A DNA stretch of 64,000 nucleotides from positions 310,001-374,000 of the forward strand of contig CAVXUB010000006.1 of the NCBI GenBank assembly GCA_963764805.1. Reading direction: 5' to 3'. Under the pieces are notes generated by a model, which was not told the origin of the DNA, did no database searches, and was given only the letters and a program-made list of their open reading frames with translations. Below are positions 17,940-27,567 of this stretch, piece by piece (positions within the stretch are counted from its first letter, which is position 1; each line of letters starts with the position of its first letter). Both the position numbers and the translations under genes were made by a program. Source of the stretch: CAVXUB01 sp963764805. GTDB lineage: Bacteria; Actinomycetota; Acidimicrobiia; Acidimicrobiales; Bog-793.

Positions 17940-18817
17940 ATGTCGCGGATCACCGACCTCCTTTCGGCCGGGCAGAGCTTCTCCATCGAGCTCTGGCCAC
18001 CGCGCAACGAGGCAGCAGAGGCGCGCCTGGAGCAGGCGCTGGCGGCGTTCTCCGCATTGCGGCCGGCCTTCGTCTCGATCACCTACGGGGCCGGCGGCTC
18101 GACCCGGGAGCGGACGCACGCCCTCGTCGCCAAGATCCTCGACGAGCTGCGGACGCCGGCGATGGCACATCTCACCTGTGCGGCCCACACACGTGACGAG
18201 CTGACGTCGATCCTGCGCCTCTACCACGAGGCCGGCGTGCGGAACGTCCTCGCCCTGCGCGGCGATCCTCCGCTCGGGGCGGAGGGGCCGATGCCGGCGG
18301 GGGAACTGGAAGCACGCGATCGAGCTGGTCGAGCTGGCACGAGAGGTCGGCAACGGAGACTTCTGCGTGGCGGTCGCCGCTCATCCCGAAAAGCACCCCG
18401 ACGCTCCCGACCTCGAGACCGACCGGCGCCACCTGCTCGCCAAGCTCCGGCATGCAGACCTCGCCATCACCCAGTTCTTCTTCCGGATCGAGGACTACCT
18501 GTCGCTCGTCGACTGGCTCGGCCGCCATGGGATGGACAAGCCGGTGTTGCCGGGCATCATGCCGATCACCAACGCCCGTACGGTCACCCGGATGGCGCAG
18601 CTGTCGGGTGCCGCCGTCCCGGTGGCGATCGCGGAACGGATCGAGGCCGTGGCGGACAGGCCCTCAGAGGTGCACAGGATCGGCGTCGACATCGCCACCG
18701 AGATGTGCGAGAAGCTCCTCGCCGAGGGGGTTCCCGGGCTTCACCTCTACACGATGAACCAGTCGTCGGCGACGCTCGAGATCTGCGCCGCACCTCGGTT
18801 TCGCCGGGCACGCCTAG
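17940..18817 (+). CDS. metF: Methylenetetrahydrofolate reductase, two frame breaks
   Basis: MetF reduces 5,10-methylene-THF to 5-methyl-THF for methionine synthesis. The N-terminal third (FSIELWPPRNEAA, SITYGAGGSTRERT, HLTCAAHTRDEL, NVLALRGDPP) is in frame from 17940. The frame changes at the five-G run near 18300, where NWKHAIELVELAREVG resumes, followed by AAHPEKHP, ITQFFF and LPGIMPITN. A second break near 18791 restores ATLEICAA-LGFAGHA and the TAG at 18815-18817. Joined length is about 292 residues, normal for MetF. Without the second break it appears fused to the downstream YCII protein, which has its own ribosome binding site. Both breaks fit homopolymer sequencing errors in an essential-type gene. 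Confidence 0.88.
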
Positions 18818-18837
18818 TCAGCTCAAAGGAGGGCGTC

Positions 18838-19149
18838 ATGGCGATCTTCGCCGTCACCACCGCCAAGGGGCCCAACTGGCAGCACGACCGTGGGATGCGT
18901 GAGCAGCAGAGCTGGGACGAGCACGCAGCACTTTTTGACGACCTAGTCGAACGGGGCGTCGTCCTCTTCGGCGGCCCGATTGGCGGCAGCGACGAGGACG
19001 TCGCCCTGCTGGCAGTCGAGGGCGCCGACGAACCAGAGATCCGGTCCATCTTCCGTGCCGACCCGTGGGCTGCGAGCGCCGTCCTGCGTGTCAAGGAGGT
19101 GCGGCCGTGGACCATCTGGCTCGGCCGGCCACAAATGCACCACGACTGA
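18838..19149 (+). CDS. YCII-related domain protein
   Basis: This 103-residue protein starts at an ATG preceded by AAAGGAGG and matches the YCII-like ferredoxin-fold family (EHAALFDDLVERGVVLFGGPIG, ADPWAASAVLRVKEVRPW). The family His/Asp pair is approximated by the EHAALFDD region. Its biochemical role is not known; YciI-like proteins are small dimeric enzymes or accessory domains. It lies 20 bases behind metF and is probably cotranscribed. Confidence 0.78.
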   Translation: MAIFAVTTAKGPNWQHDRGMREQQSWDEHAALFDDLVERGVVLFGGPIGGSDEDVALLAVEGADEPEIRSIFRADPWAASAVLRVKEVRPWTIWLGRPQMHHD

Positions 19150-19176
19150 GGGAGTCAGCGCCTTCGGAAGCGATGC

Positions 19177-19872
19177 TCAGTCGGGCGGTTCCTCGTCACG
19201 AACGTGCGGGGTGTGGCGCTCGTAGAGCTCGCGGCTGACGCGCACGAAGTCCCGGATCACGTCGATCTGCTCGGGCGAGAAATGCTTGAGCGCCTTGCGG
19301 GTGCTGTCCACCAGGGGGGCGTGCAGGCTCCAGGCGAGCCGGTCGGCTTCCTCCTCGAGTTCGATGAAGACCCTGCGCCGGTCCTGCGAGTCCCGGTGCC
19401 GGGTGATCAGACCCCGCCTCTCCAGCCGATCGAGGACGAAGGTGACCGCCCCGGTCGTGAGGCCGGAATGCTCCGCCAGAGCGGACGGCGTGATCGGTCG
19501 TTCGCGCTCGATGATGTCGAGGCAACGCAGGTCCGTGCGGTTGATGCCCAGCCTGTCTGCAACGGCCTCGTCGAAGGCATCGGCGGCGGCAAGGTAGGAG
19601 CGCAGCTCGCCCGACAGGAGAGCGGGACCGCGCGTCTCGCCCCGTCCCGGACCTGTAGCGCGGTCCTCAGCTGCCTGGCGCCTCGCTCGCTTCTGAGTGG
19701 CAGGGTGGAGCGGATCTGCCGGCGCGTCGTCGGGCGGCCCTTCGGCGACAGCATCGGAGACGACGTCGAGCACCACGCCGATACCCCGGCGGAGGGCGGA
19801 GTCCTTGCGCGCTCTGGGCTTTGCCGCCGCTTTGGCAGCGCTGGACGACGCATCCGAATTTCCGTTTGACAC
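19177..19872 (-). CDS. MarR-family transcriptional regulator
   Basis: The protein has 231 residues. The last 150 form a MarR winged helix (LRCLDIIERERPITPSALAEHSGLTTGAVTFVLDRLERRGLITRHRDSQDRRRVFI), with the wing DRRRV. The first 80 residues are a charged, low-complexity extension. It is transcribed divergently from a DrrAB-like ABC exporter. The 79-base space between them carries an 8-bp inverted repeat, so it most likely represses the exporter and itself until a ligand binds. This regulatory assignment is inferred from arrangement. Confidence 0.9.
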   Translation of the reverse strand: MSNGNSDASSSAAKAAAKPRARKDSALRRGIGVVLDVVSDAVAEGPPDDAPADPLHPATQKRARRQAAEDRATGPGRGETRGPALLSGELRSYLAAADAFDEAVADRLGINRTDLRCLDIIERERPITPSALAEHSGLTTGAVTFVLDRLERRGLITRHRDSQDRRRVFIELEEEADRLAWSLHAPLVDSTRKALKHFSPEQIDVIRDFVRVSRELYERHTPHVRDEEPPD

Positions 19873-19876
19873 GTGA

Positions 19877-19897
19877 GTATCTTAGTTCTTAAGATAC
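19877..19897. promoter_or_regulatory. Palindromic operator between marR and the ABC exporter
   Basis: GTATCTTA and TAAGATAC are perfect 8-bp inverted arms with a 5-bp centre, in an AT-rich island just outside the marR start. Its symmetry and location fit a MarR dimer site controlling both directions. Confidence 0.75.
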
Positions 19898-19951
19898 CCA
19901 ACTGTCTAGAAGTTTCGCAAAGGATAACGGGCGCCGAGATGGGGACCACAG

Positions 19952-21097
19952 GTGAAACCTCACAGCTCAACTGACTATCCGATCGGTGGTGCGGTGCTGC
20001 CACCAGGCGCCCGGCCGGCGGGATGGCCGCAGGACGGAACAGCGCCAGCCACCGCGCCGGCGGCCGACCGAGCCGACCAGCCTCCGGCGATCGAGGCCGT
20101 CGATCTCGTCAAGACGTTCAAGGGTGGCGTGCGAGCCCTCGACGGCGTCAGCTTCTCGGTGGCCCCGGGGACAGTGTTCGGCCTCCTCGGCCCCAATGGC
20201 GCCGGCAAGACGACCGCCGTGCGCGTGCTGACGACGATCCTCCACCCTGACAGCGGGCGTGCGACGGTCCTCGGACGCGACGTGGTGGCGGAGCCGAGGA
20301 TCGTCCGCTCGTTGATCGGGTTGGCGGGCCAGTTCGCCGCCGTCGACGAGAACCTGACCGGCCGGGAGAACATCTCGATGATCGGCCGGCTCAACCACCT
20401 CGACTCCGCAACGGTCGCCAAGCGTGCCATCGACCTGCTAGCCCGTTTCCAGCTGTCAGATGCCGCCGACCGGCCGCTGAAGACGTACTCGGGCGGCATG
20501 CGCCGCCGGCTCGACCTGGCCGCCGCGCTCGTCGCCAGGCCACCAGTGCTGTTCCTCGACGAGCCGACTACGGGTCTCGACCCGCAGAGCCGCATCGACC
20601 TCTGGGGCGTGATCGAGGGTCTGGTGGAGGGCGGCGTGACCGTCCTGCTGACCACCCAGTACCTGGAGGAGGCGGATCGGCTGGCGAGCCGGATCGCCGT
20701 CGTCGACCACGGCCGGGTGATCGCCGAGGGGACCTCCGCCGAGCTGAAGGCGTCGCTCGGGAGGACGGTGCTGGAGCTCGACTTCGCCGACGTCGAGTCC
20801 GCCGGCCGGGGCGCGCAGCTGGTCGGCTCGCTCGGGACCAGCTCGCCGACGATGAGCGGCCACACCGTCGACCTCCCGGTCGACGAGGGACCGCGAACGG
20901 CCATCGAGGTGTTGCGGGTGCTCGATCAGGCAGGGCTTGCCGTCGCCGGGATGACGCTGCGCGAGCCGAGCCTCGACGACGTGTTCCTCTCGTTGACGGG
21001 CCACAAGGCAGAGGACGAGGCGGCTGCCGATGATCCGGAAGCACCCGGCGGCCGCAGGACGAAACCCAAAAAACGCACGAAGGGAGCCAAGCGATGA
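19952..21097 (+). CDS. ABC exporter ATP-binding protein, DrrA-like
   Basis: This 381-residue nucleotide-binding subunit belongs to the daunorubicin-resistance (DrrA) type. Walker A is GLLGPNGAGKTTAVRVL, the signature is YSGGMRRRLDLA, Walker B is VLFLDEPTTGLDP, and the switch His region is replaced by the DrrA-type LLTTQYLEEAD. The C-terminal DrrA domain (LREPSLDDVFLSLTG) is followed by a lysine-rich tail. The first 45 residues are a Pro/Ala-rich extension after a GTG start. It overlaps the permease start by four bases. A drug or lipid export role under the divergent MarR is likely. Confidence 0.92.
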   Translation: MKPHSSTDYPIGGAVLPPGARPAGWPQDGTAPATAPAADRADQPPAIEAVDLVKTFKGGVRALDGVSFSVAPGTVFGLLGPNGAGKTTAVRVLTTILHPDSGRATVLGRDVVAEPRIVRSLIGLAGQFAAVDENLTGRENISMIGRLNHLDSATVAKRAIDLLARFQLSDAADRPLKTYSGGMRRRLDLAAALVARPPVLFLDEPTTGLDPQSRIDLWGVIEGLVEGGVTVLLTTQYLEEADRLASRIAVVDHGRVIAEGTSAELKASLGRTVLELDFADVESAGRGAQLVGSLGTSSPTMSGHTVDLPVDEGPRTAIEVLRVLDQAGLAVAGMTLREPSLDDVFLSLTGHKAEDEAAADDPEAPGGRRTKPKKRTKGAKR

Positions 21098-21931
21098 CCG
21101 CCGTCGCGATGCCATACGCGGGCAATCGTGGCCCGCTCGATGCGGAGGTGGCCGATCGCGCCGCCGGCGGGCCGAAGTGGGTCATCGCCGACGCGCTGAC
21201 GCTGACCAAGCGGAACCTGATCGCTTACACCCGCATCCCGGAGGCGGCGTTCTTCTCGTCGGTGCAGCCGATCATGTTCGTGTTGTTGTTTCGGTATGTG
21301 TTCGGCGGCGCGATCCACATCCCCGGAACCTCCTACGTCGACTTCCTGCTGCCCGGGATCTTCGTGCAGACCGTGGCGTTCGGCTCGATCGGCACTGCGA
21401 TCGGCTTGGCGGAGGACCTGCAGAAGGGGTTGATCGAGCGCTTCCGGGCGTTGCCGATGTCCCGATCGGCGGTGCTGGCGGGCCGGACGCTTGCCGACTT
21501 CGTGCGGAACATCGCCGTGATGATCCTGATGCTTGCCGTCGGCTACCTGGTGGGGTTCCGGCTGCACGGGCCGGCGCTGCACATCGCCGCCGGCATCGGG
21601 CTGGTGCTGCTCTTCTCCTACGCCCTGTCGTGGGGGTTCGCCTACGTCGGTCTGGCGGCGCGCAACAGCGAGACCGCGCAGCTCATGGCGTTCCCGGTGC
21701 TCTTCCCTCTCACGTTCGCCTCGTCGGCCTTCGTCGTCGACCTCGACGATGCCCGGCTGGCTGCAGGCGTGGGCGGCGCACCAACCGGTGTCCCAGGTCT
21801 GCAACGCCGTGCGCGGGCTGCTGATCGACCGGCCGATCGGGAGCTCCGGCTGGCAGTCGCTCGCCTGGGGCGTCGGGTCGCTGGTCGTGCTGTCGACCCT
21901 GGCGGTCCGCAAGTACCGGAAGACCGCCTGA
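21094..21931 (+). CDS. ABC-2 type exporter permease, DrrB-like, frame break
   Basis: Six membrane segments are recognisable in this DrrB-like partner of the ATPase. They begin after the conserved ALTLTKRNLIAYTRIPEAAF and include GLIERFRALPMSRSAVLAGR, the ABC-2 coupling loop. The frame changes near 21745 (FVVDLDD to MPGWLQAWAAHQPVSQVCNA) and the last segment ends VLSTLAVRKYRKTA at 21931, about 279 residues in all. The join recreates the family signature 'D-x-MPGWLQxxAxxxP', so the break is an artefact or very recent. It completes a two-gene exporter operon. Confidence 0.85.
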
Positions 21932-21943
21932 GCTCTCCGAGCT

Positions 21944-22711
21944 TCAGTAGCCGGTGGCGGCCTGAACCAGTGCGTAGAACAAAGAGCGGTCGGTGCCGAC
22001 TTCGGGATGCCACTGGACGCCGATGAGGAACGGAAGGTCCGGGTCCTCCAGGGCCTCGATCGTTCCGTCTGCCGCCCAGGCGACGGGGACCAGACCCTCG
22101 CCCACGAGGTCGACCGCTTGGTGGTGGTGGCACATCGCTTCGGCGCTCTCGCCTCCCAGGGCATCAGCGAGGCGGCTGGCGGCGGCGACACGCACGTGCC
22201 GGGGCTCGTACTCCCCCTTGGCGCCGTGATGCTCACGGGCCATGTCGTCGGCGAGGTGCTGGATCAGGGTGCCGCCGCGGCTGACGTTGAGGGTCTGCAG
22301 GCCGCGGCAGATCGCCAGCACCGGCAGCTCCAGCGTCGTCGCCTCCTCCAGCACCTCGATCTCGAAGCTGTCCCTCGCCGGGCGGGGTCGACCCGTCTCG
22401 GGGTGTGGCTCGGCGCGGTAGCGGGCGGGGTCGACGTCAGGACCGCCGCTAAGCACGATCCCGTCGAGGCGTGCGACGAGCTCCGGCGCCGCCAGCGCCT
22501 GCACGGGCAGCACGACCGGCACGCCTCCCGCGTCGGCGACCGCCCGCACGTAGGTCGCAGGGACGATCGAAGCCAGCTCCGAGTCCCACACTCCCCAGGT
22601 GGCGTTCTCCTCGTAGGCGGTGATGCCGATCACCGGCCGGTCCTCGGGAGGTGACGACTGCCTGGGGCCGACGCTGAAATGAACGGGTACCGGCTCCACG
22701 ACGCCGCCCAC
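21944..22711 (-). CDS. Class-I glutamine amidotransferase-like hydrolase (peptidase C26, PuuD-like)
   Basis: This 255-residue protein has the gamma-glutamyl hydrolase fold. The nucleophile Cys is in VLAICRGLQTLNV, the His/Glu pair is in GVQWHPEVG, and the oxyanion region is IVLSGGPDVDPARY. PuuD-type members cleave gamma-glutamyl amides such as gamma-glutamyl-GABA. It is the last gene of a minus-strand group with a GlnA4-like ligase, an aldehyde dehydrogenase and an SDR, so it probably releases the final product of a gamma-glutamylated amine pathway. It starts 13 bases after the SDR gene. Confidence 0.9.
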   Translation of the reverse strand: MGGVVEPVPVHFSVGPRQSSPPEDRPVIGITAYEENATWGVWDSELASIVPATYVRAVADAGGVPVVLPVQALAAPELVARLDGIVLSGGPDVDPARYRAEPHPETGRPRPARDSFEIEVLEEATTLELPVLAICRGLQTLNVSRGGTLIQHLADDMAREHHGAKGEYEPRHVRVAAASRLADALGGESAEAMCHHHQAVDLVGEGLVPVAWAADGTIEALEDPDLPFLIGVQWHPEVGTDRSLFYALVQAATGY

Positions 22712-22724
22712 GCTAACGGTCGAC

Positions 22725-23501
22725 CTAGAGCGGCGTGACGTACGCCCCGCTCACGCCACCGTCGACGAGGAAGGTGCTGGCGGTCACGAAGGACGAGTCG
22801 TCGGAGGCGAGGAAGGCGGCGGCGGCCGCGATCTCCTCAGGCTCGGCGAAGCGACCCATCGGCACGTGCACCAACCTCCTTGCCGCCCGCTCGGGGTCCT
22901 TGGCGAACAGCTCCTGCAACAAGGGCGTGTTTACCGGGCCGGGGCAGAGCGCGTTGACCCTGATGCCCTGGCGTGCGAACTGCACGCCGAGCTCGCGGGA
23001 CATGGAGAGGACCCCGCCCTTCGATGCCGAGTAGGAGATCTGCGAGGTGGCCGACCCGAGCACGGCGACGAACGAGGCGGTGTTGATCACAGAGCCACCG
23101 CCCGCCTCCAAGAGGTGCGGGATGCCGTACTTGCAGCAGTAGTAGACGCTCGTCAGGTTGACCTCCTGCACCCGCCGCCAGGCGTCGATCTCGGTGTCGA
23201 GGATCGAGTCGTCGTCGGGCGGCGAGATCCCGGCGTTGTTGAAGAGGACGTTCAACTTCCCGAAACGCTCGACCGCGGCGCCGTACATCCCCCTCACGCT
23301 GCCGGCGTCGGCGACGTCCACGTGGACGTAGAGGCCGTCGATCTCAGCGGCGAGAGCCCGCCCGTTCTCGTCGTCGAGGTCGGCGACGACCACCTCTGCG
23401 CCCTCCGCCGCGAAGCGGCGAGCGCTCGCGCTGCCGATCCCCCCGGCCGCCCCGGTGATGCAGGCGACCTTGCCCTCCAGCCTTCCTGAGCTTGCGGCCA
23501 A
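22725..23501 (-). CDS. Short-chain dehydrogenase/reductase
   Basis: This 258-residue classical SDR has the cofactor loop TGAAGGIGSASA, ADLDDENGR (an Asp pointing to NAD preference), NNAG, the catalytic Ser in INTASF, YSASKGG (Tyr-x-x-x-Lys), and PGPVNTPL. It would oxidise or reduce a hydroxyl or carbonyl on the substrate handled by the neighbouring ligase, aldehyde dehydrogenase and hydrolase. The start is a TTG at 23501; the preceding aldehyde dehydrogenase stop is 33 bases away. Confidence 0.88.
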   Translation of the reverse strand: MAASSGRLEGKVACITGAAGGIGSASARRFAAEGAEVVVADLDDENGRALAAEIDGLYVHVDVADAGSVRGMYGAAVERFGKLNVLFNNAGISPPDDDSILDTEIDAWRRVQEVNLTSVYYCCKYGIPHLLEAGGGSVINTASFVAVLGSATSQISYSASKGGVLSMSRELGVQFARQGIRVNALCPGPVNTPLLQELFAKDPERAARRLVHVPMGRFAEPEEIAAAAAFLASDDSSFVTASTFLVDGGVSGAYVTPL

Positions 23502-23534
23502 GCCCCTGCCTCCGATCCTCGGGCGCCCGGGCCG

Positions 23535-24893
23535 TCAGGCCTCGGTGGCGATGAACACGTTCTTTAGCTCCGTGAAGCCCTCCAGCGCGTCGGGGCCGAG
23601 CTCGCGCCCGAGACCCGACTGCTTGAAGCCGCCGAAGGGGGTCCAGTAACGGACCGAAGAGTGCGAGTTCACGGACAGGGTGCCGGTCTCGACAGCCCGC
23701 GCCACCCGGAAGGCCCTCCCGACGTCTCGGGTCCAGATCGAGCCGGACAGCCCGTAGGGGGAGTCGTTGGCGAGCCGCACGGCCTCGGCCTCGTCCTCGA
23801 AGGGCACGACAGCCACCACCGGGCCGAAGATCTCCTCCCGCCAGGCCCTGTCGGACGGGTCGACCGGCGAGAGGACGGTCGGGGGGAACCAGTAGCCCCT
23901 GCCCTCGGGGGCGGTGCCCCGGAACGCGACGGTCGCTTCGTCCACGAAACCGGCGACGGTCTCGCGCTGGCCGGCGCTGATGAGCGGGCCCATCTCGCTC
24001 GCCTCGTCATGCGGGTCGCAGACGCGCACGCCCTTTACGGCCGGCTCGAGCAGCTCCATGAACCGGTCGAAGGCGGAGCGCTCGACGAGGATCCGCGAGC
24101 GGGCGCAGCAGTCCTGGCCGGCGTTGTCGAACACCCCGTAGGGGGCGGTGGCGGCCGCCTTTTCGAGGTCGCAGTCGGCGAAGACGATGTTGGCGCTCTT
24201 GCCGCCCAGCTCCAGCGTCACCCGCTTCACCTGGTCGGCGCAGCCGGCCATGATCTGCTTGCCCACCTCCGTCGAGCCGGTGAAGCAGATCTTGCGGACG
24301 GCGGGATGGGTGACGAAGCGGTTGCCGACGACCGATCCTTTACCCGGGAGGACCTGGAAGACGTGCTCCGGCAGGCCGGCCTGCAGGGCGAGCTCGCCGA
24401 TCCTGATCGCCGTGAGGGGCGTCAGCTCGGCCGGCTTCAGCACGACGGCGTTGCCCGCCGCCAGCGCCGGGGCGAAGCCCCAGGAGGCGATCGGCATCGG
24501 GAAGTTCCAGGGCACGATGACGCCGACGACGCCGATCGGCTCCCGGAACGTGATGTCCACCCCGCCGGGGACCGGGATCTGGCGACCCGTCAACCGCTCG
24601 GGGGCACCGGAGTAGTACGCCAGCACGTCGCGGACGTTGCCGGCTTCGAAGAGGGCGTTGTTGATGGTGTGGCCGGAGTTTTGGACTTCGAGGTCGGCAA
24701 GGTCGTGGCGGGCGGCATCGACTGCCTCGGCGAAGGCCCGCAGCAGGCGGGCCCGGTCGCCCGGGGCTATCTGGCGCCACTTCTCCTGGGCGGCGGCGGC
24801 CCGCTCGATCGCCTCGTCGACGGCTTCTGCCGGCGTCGGCTCGACCTCGGCGATCACCTCCTCGGTGGCGGGGTTGACGACGGCGGTGCTCAA
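23535..24893 (-). CDS. NAD(P)-dependent aldehyde dehydrogenase
   Basis: This 452-residue aldehyde dehydrogenase oxidises an aldehyde to the acid. Key motifs are IVPWNFP, KPAELTPLTAIRIGEL, FTGSTEVGK, the catalytic Glu in LELGGKSANIV and the catalytic Cys in NAGQDCCARSR, followed by EEIFGPV and FGGFKQSG. The TTG start at 24893 overlaps the TGA of the ligase gene (TTGA), showing coupling. In this cluster it most likely acts on the gamma-glutamyl-aminoaldehyde formed after oxidation of a gamma-glutamylated amine (PuuC/AldC role). The substrate is inferred from neighbours. Confidence 0.92.
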   Translation of the reverse strand: MSTAVVNPATEEVIAEVEPTPAEAVDEAIERAAAAQEKWRQIAPGDRARLLRAFAEAVDAARHDLADLEVQNSGHTINNALFEAGNVRDVLAYYSGAPERLTGRQIPVPGGVDITFREPIGVVGVIVPWNFPMPIASWGFAPALAAGNAVVLKPAELTPLTAIRIGELALQAGLPEHVFQVLPGKGSVVGNRFVTHPAVRKICFTGSTEVGKQIMAGCADQVKRVTLELGGKSANIVFADCDLEKAAATAPYGVFDNAGQDCCARSRILVERSAFDRFMELLEPAVKGVRVCDPHDEASEMGPLISAGQRETVAGFVDEATVAFRGTAPEGRGYWFPPTVLSPVDPSDRAWREEIFGPVVAVVPFEDEAEAVRLANDSPYGLSGSIWTRDVGRAFRVARAVETGTLSVNSHSSVRYWTPFGGFKQSGLGRELGPDALEGFTELKNVFIATEA

Positions 24894-26254
24894 AGCCGCT
24901 CGAACCCTCTGAACCGCTCCCAGTCGGTCACCGCGCCGTTGTAGGCGGCGAGCTCGACCCGGGCGTAGTTCGTGTAGTGGTCGACCACGTCGTCGCCGAA
25001 GGCGTGCCGGGCGATGGTGCTGCGCTCGAACCGCTCGGCGGCGTCGGCCATCGTCGCCGGGACGCGGGCCTTGCCGGAGGTGTAGGCGTTGCCCTCGAAG
25101 GCCGGCTCGAGCTCCAGCTCGTTGTCGACGCCGTGCAGGCCGGCGGCGATCAGGGCGGCGATCGTCAGGTAGGGGTTGGCGTCGCCTCCTGGGACCCGGC
25201 ACTCCATCCTGAGCGACGGCCCGTGGCCGACGATGCGGTAGGCGCACGTGCGGTTGTCGCGGCCCCAGGCGAGCGCTGTCGGGGCGAAGGACCCCTCGAC
25301 GTAGCGCTTGTAGCTGTTGATGTTGGGGGCCACGAAGAGGGTCAGCTCGGCGAGGGCGGCCAGCTGGCCGGCGAGGAAGTGCTCGAAGGTGGCCGACATA
25401 CCGCCAGGGCCGTCGCCGGCGAAGACGGCATCCCCATCGGGGCCGTGCTTACGGAGCGAGAAGTGCACGTGGCAGGAGTTGCCCTCGCGCTCGTCGAACT
25501 TGGCCATGAAGGTGATGCTGCAGCCTTCCTGCGCCGCGATCTCCTTGGCGCCAGTCTTGAACACGGCGTGCTCGTCGGCCTTGGCGAGTGCCTCGTCGTA
25601 GAGGAAGGCGAGCTCGTGCTGGCCGAAGTTGCACTCGCCTTTCACTGATTCGACGGACATGCCGGCGGCCGTCATGTCACGCCGCAGCCGGCCGAGGAGC
25701 GGCTCGATGCGGGAAGTCCCGAGGATCGAGTAGTCGATGTTGTACTGGTTGGCAGGGGTCAGGCCCCTGTACGCCGAGGACCACGCCTGCTCGTAGCTGT
25801 CCCGAAACACCATGAACTCGAGCTCCGTCCCCGCCAGCGCCGTCCACCCCCGCTCGGCCAGCCGGGCGAGCTGTCGTCGCAGCACCTGGCGCGGCGCCGC
25901 CGTGACCGGCGAGCCGTCCTCCCATTCGGGATCGGCCATGCACAAAGCGGTGCGCTCGTGCCAGGGGATCATGCGGAGCGTGCTCTGGTCGGGCTTCATC
26001 ACGAAGTCGCCGTAGCCTCGTTCCCACGACGCCATCTCGTAGCCGCCGACGGTGCGCATGTCGACGTCCACTGCCAGCAGGTAGTTGCAGCCCTCCGAGG
26101 AGTGCGGCAGGACGCTGTCGAGGAAGAAGCGGGCGTCGCAGCGCTTTCCCTGCAGCCGGCCCTGCATGTCGGTGATCGCCAGCACGACCGTGTCGACGGC
26201 GCCGTCGGCCACGAGCGAACGCAGCTGCTCGAGATCGAGCTTGCCTTGACCCAT
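24890..26254 (-). CDS. GlnA4-type gamma-glutamyl amine ligase (glutamine-synthetase family)
   Basis: The 454-residue protein has the glutamine synthetase fold: an N-terminal beta-grasp (DTVVLAITDMQGRLQGKR) and catalytic motifs including TELEFMVF, KGECNFGQHEL, NSCHVHFSL, NSYKRYVEGSFAPTALAWGRD (start at 'NSYKRY') and RMECRVPGGDANPYL. It lacks the adenylylation-site context of true GlnA. The four-gene order ligase, aldehyde dehydrogenase, SDR and C26 hydrolase matches the set around glnA4 in mycobacteria. The GlnA4 relative in Streptomyces makes gamma-glutamylethanolamide and the GlnA3 relative acts on polyamines. Here an amine-detoxifying or amine-scavenging role is likely; the exact amine is unknown. 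Confidence 0.88.
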   Translation of the reverse strand: MGQGKLDLEQLRSLVADGAVDTVVLAITDMQGRLQGKRCDARFFLDSVLPHSSEGCNYLLAVDVDMRTVGGYEMASWERGYGDFVMKPDQSTLRMIPWHERTALCMADPEWEDGSPVTAAPRQVLRRQLARLAERGWTALAGTELEFMVFRDSYEQAWSSAYRGLTPANQYNIDYSILGTSRIEPLLGRLRRDMTAAGMSVESVKGECNFGQHELAFLYDEALAKADEHAVFKTGAKEIAAQEGCSITFMAKFDEREGNSCHVHFSLRKHGPDGDAVFAGDGPGGMSATFEHFLAGQLAALAELTLFVAPNINSYKRYVEGSFAPTALAWGRDNRTCAYRIVGHGPSLRMECRVPGGDANPYLTIAALIAAGLHGVDNELELEPAFEGNAYTSGKARVPATMADAAERFERSTIARHAFGDDVVDHYTNYARVELAAYNGAVTDWERFRGFERL

Positions 26255-26277
26255 CCGGCCGGATGGTAGCTGACCGG

Positions 26278-26283
26278 TAGGCT
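26278..26283 (+). promoter_or_regulatory. -10 box of a leaderless promoter for icd
   Basis: TAGGCT ends six bases before the icd ATG at 26290, leaving no room for a ribosome binding site. Confidence 0.55.
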
Positions 26284-26289
26284 CGGCTC

Positions 26290-27486
<1,197 letters not shown>

Positions 27487-27488
27487 GC

Positions 27489-27540
27489 GGCTCGGGCGGC
27501 TGCCGGCTCGGGCGGCTGCCGGGCTGCGCCCGGGCGGCTG
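27489..27540 (+). repeat. Tandem GGCTCGGGCGGCTGCC repeat after the icd stop
   Basis: A 16-bp unit occurs twice directly behind the icd TAG (27489 and 27505) and is followed by a degenerate third copy. It fills most of the icd-lipase gap. Confidence 0.8.
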
Positions 27541-27554
27541 CGCGGTGCTCGGAC

Positions 27555-27560
27555 TACCGT
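27555..27560 (+). promoter_or_regulatory. -10 box of a leaderless promoter for the SGNH lipase
   Basis: TACCGT ends seven bases before ATG 27568. The GTG at 27559 overlaps this box, so the ATG is the better start. Confidence 0.5.
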
Positions 27561-27567
27561 GAGGCTC

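Noticed and set aside
18367..19149. A MetF-YCII fusion protein
   Set aside because: The YCII gene has its own AAAGGAGG and ATG, and a one-base correction at about 18791 gives MetF its normal end and a TAG stop.
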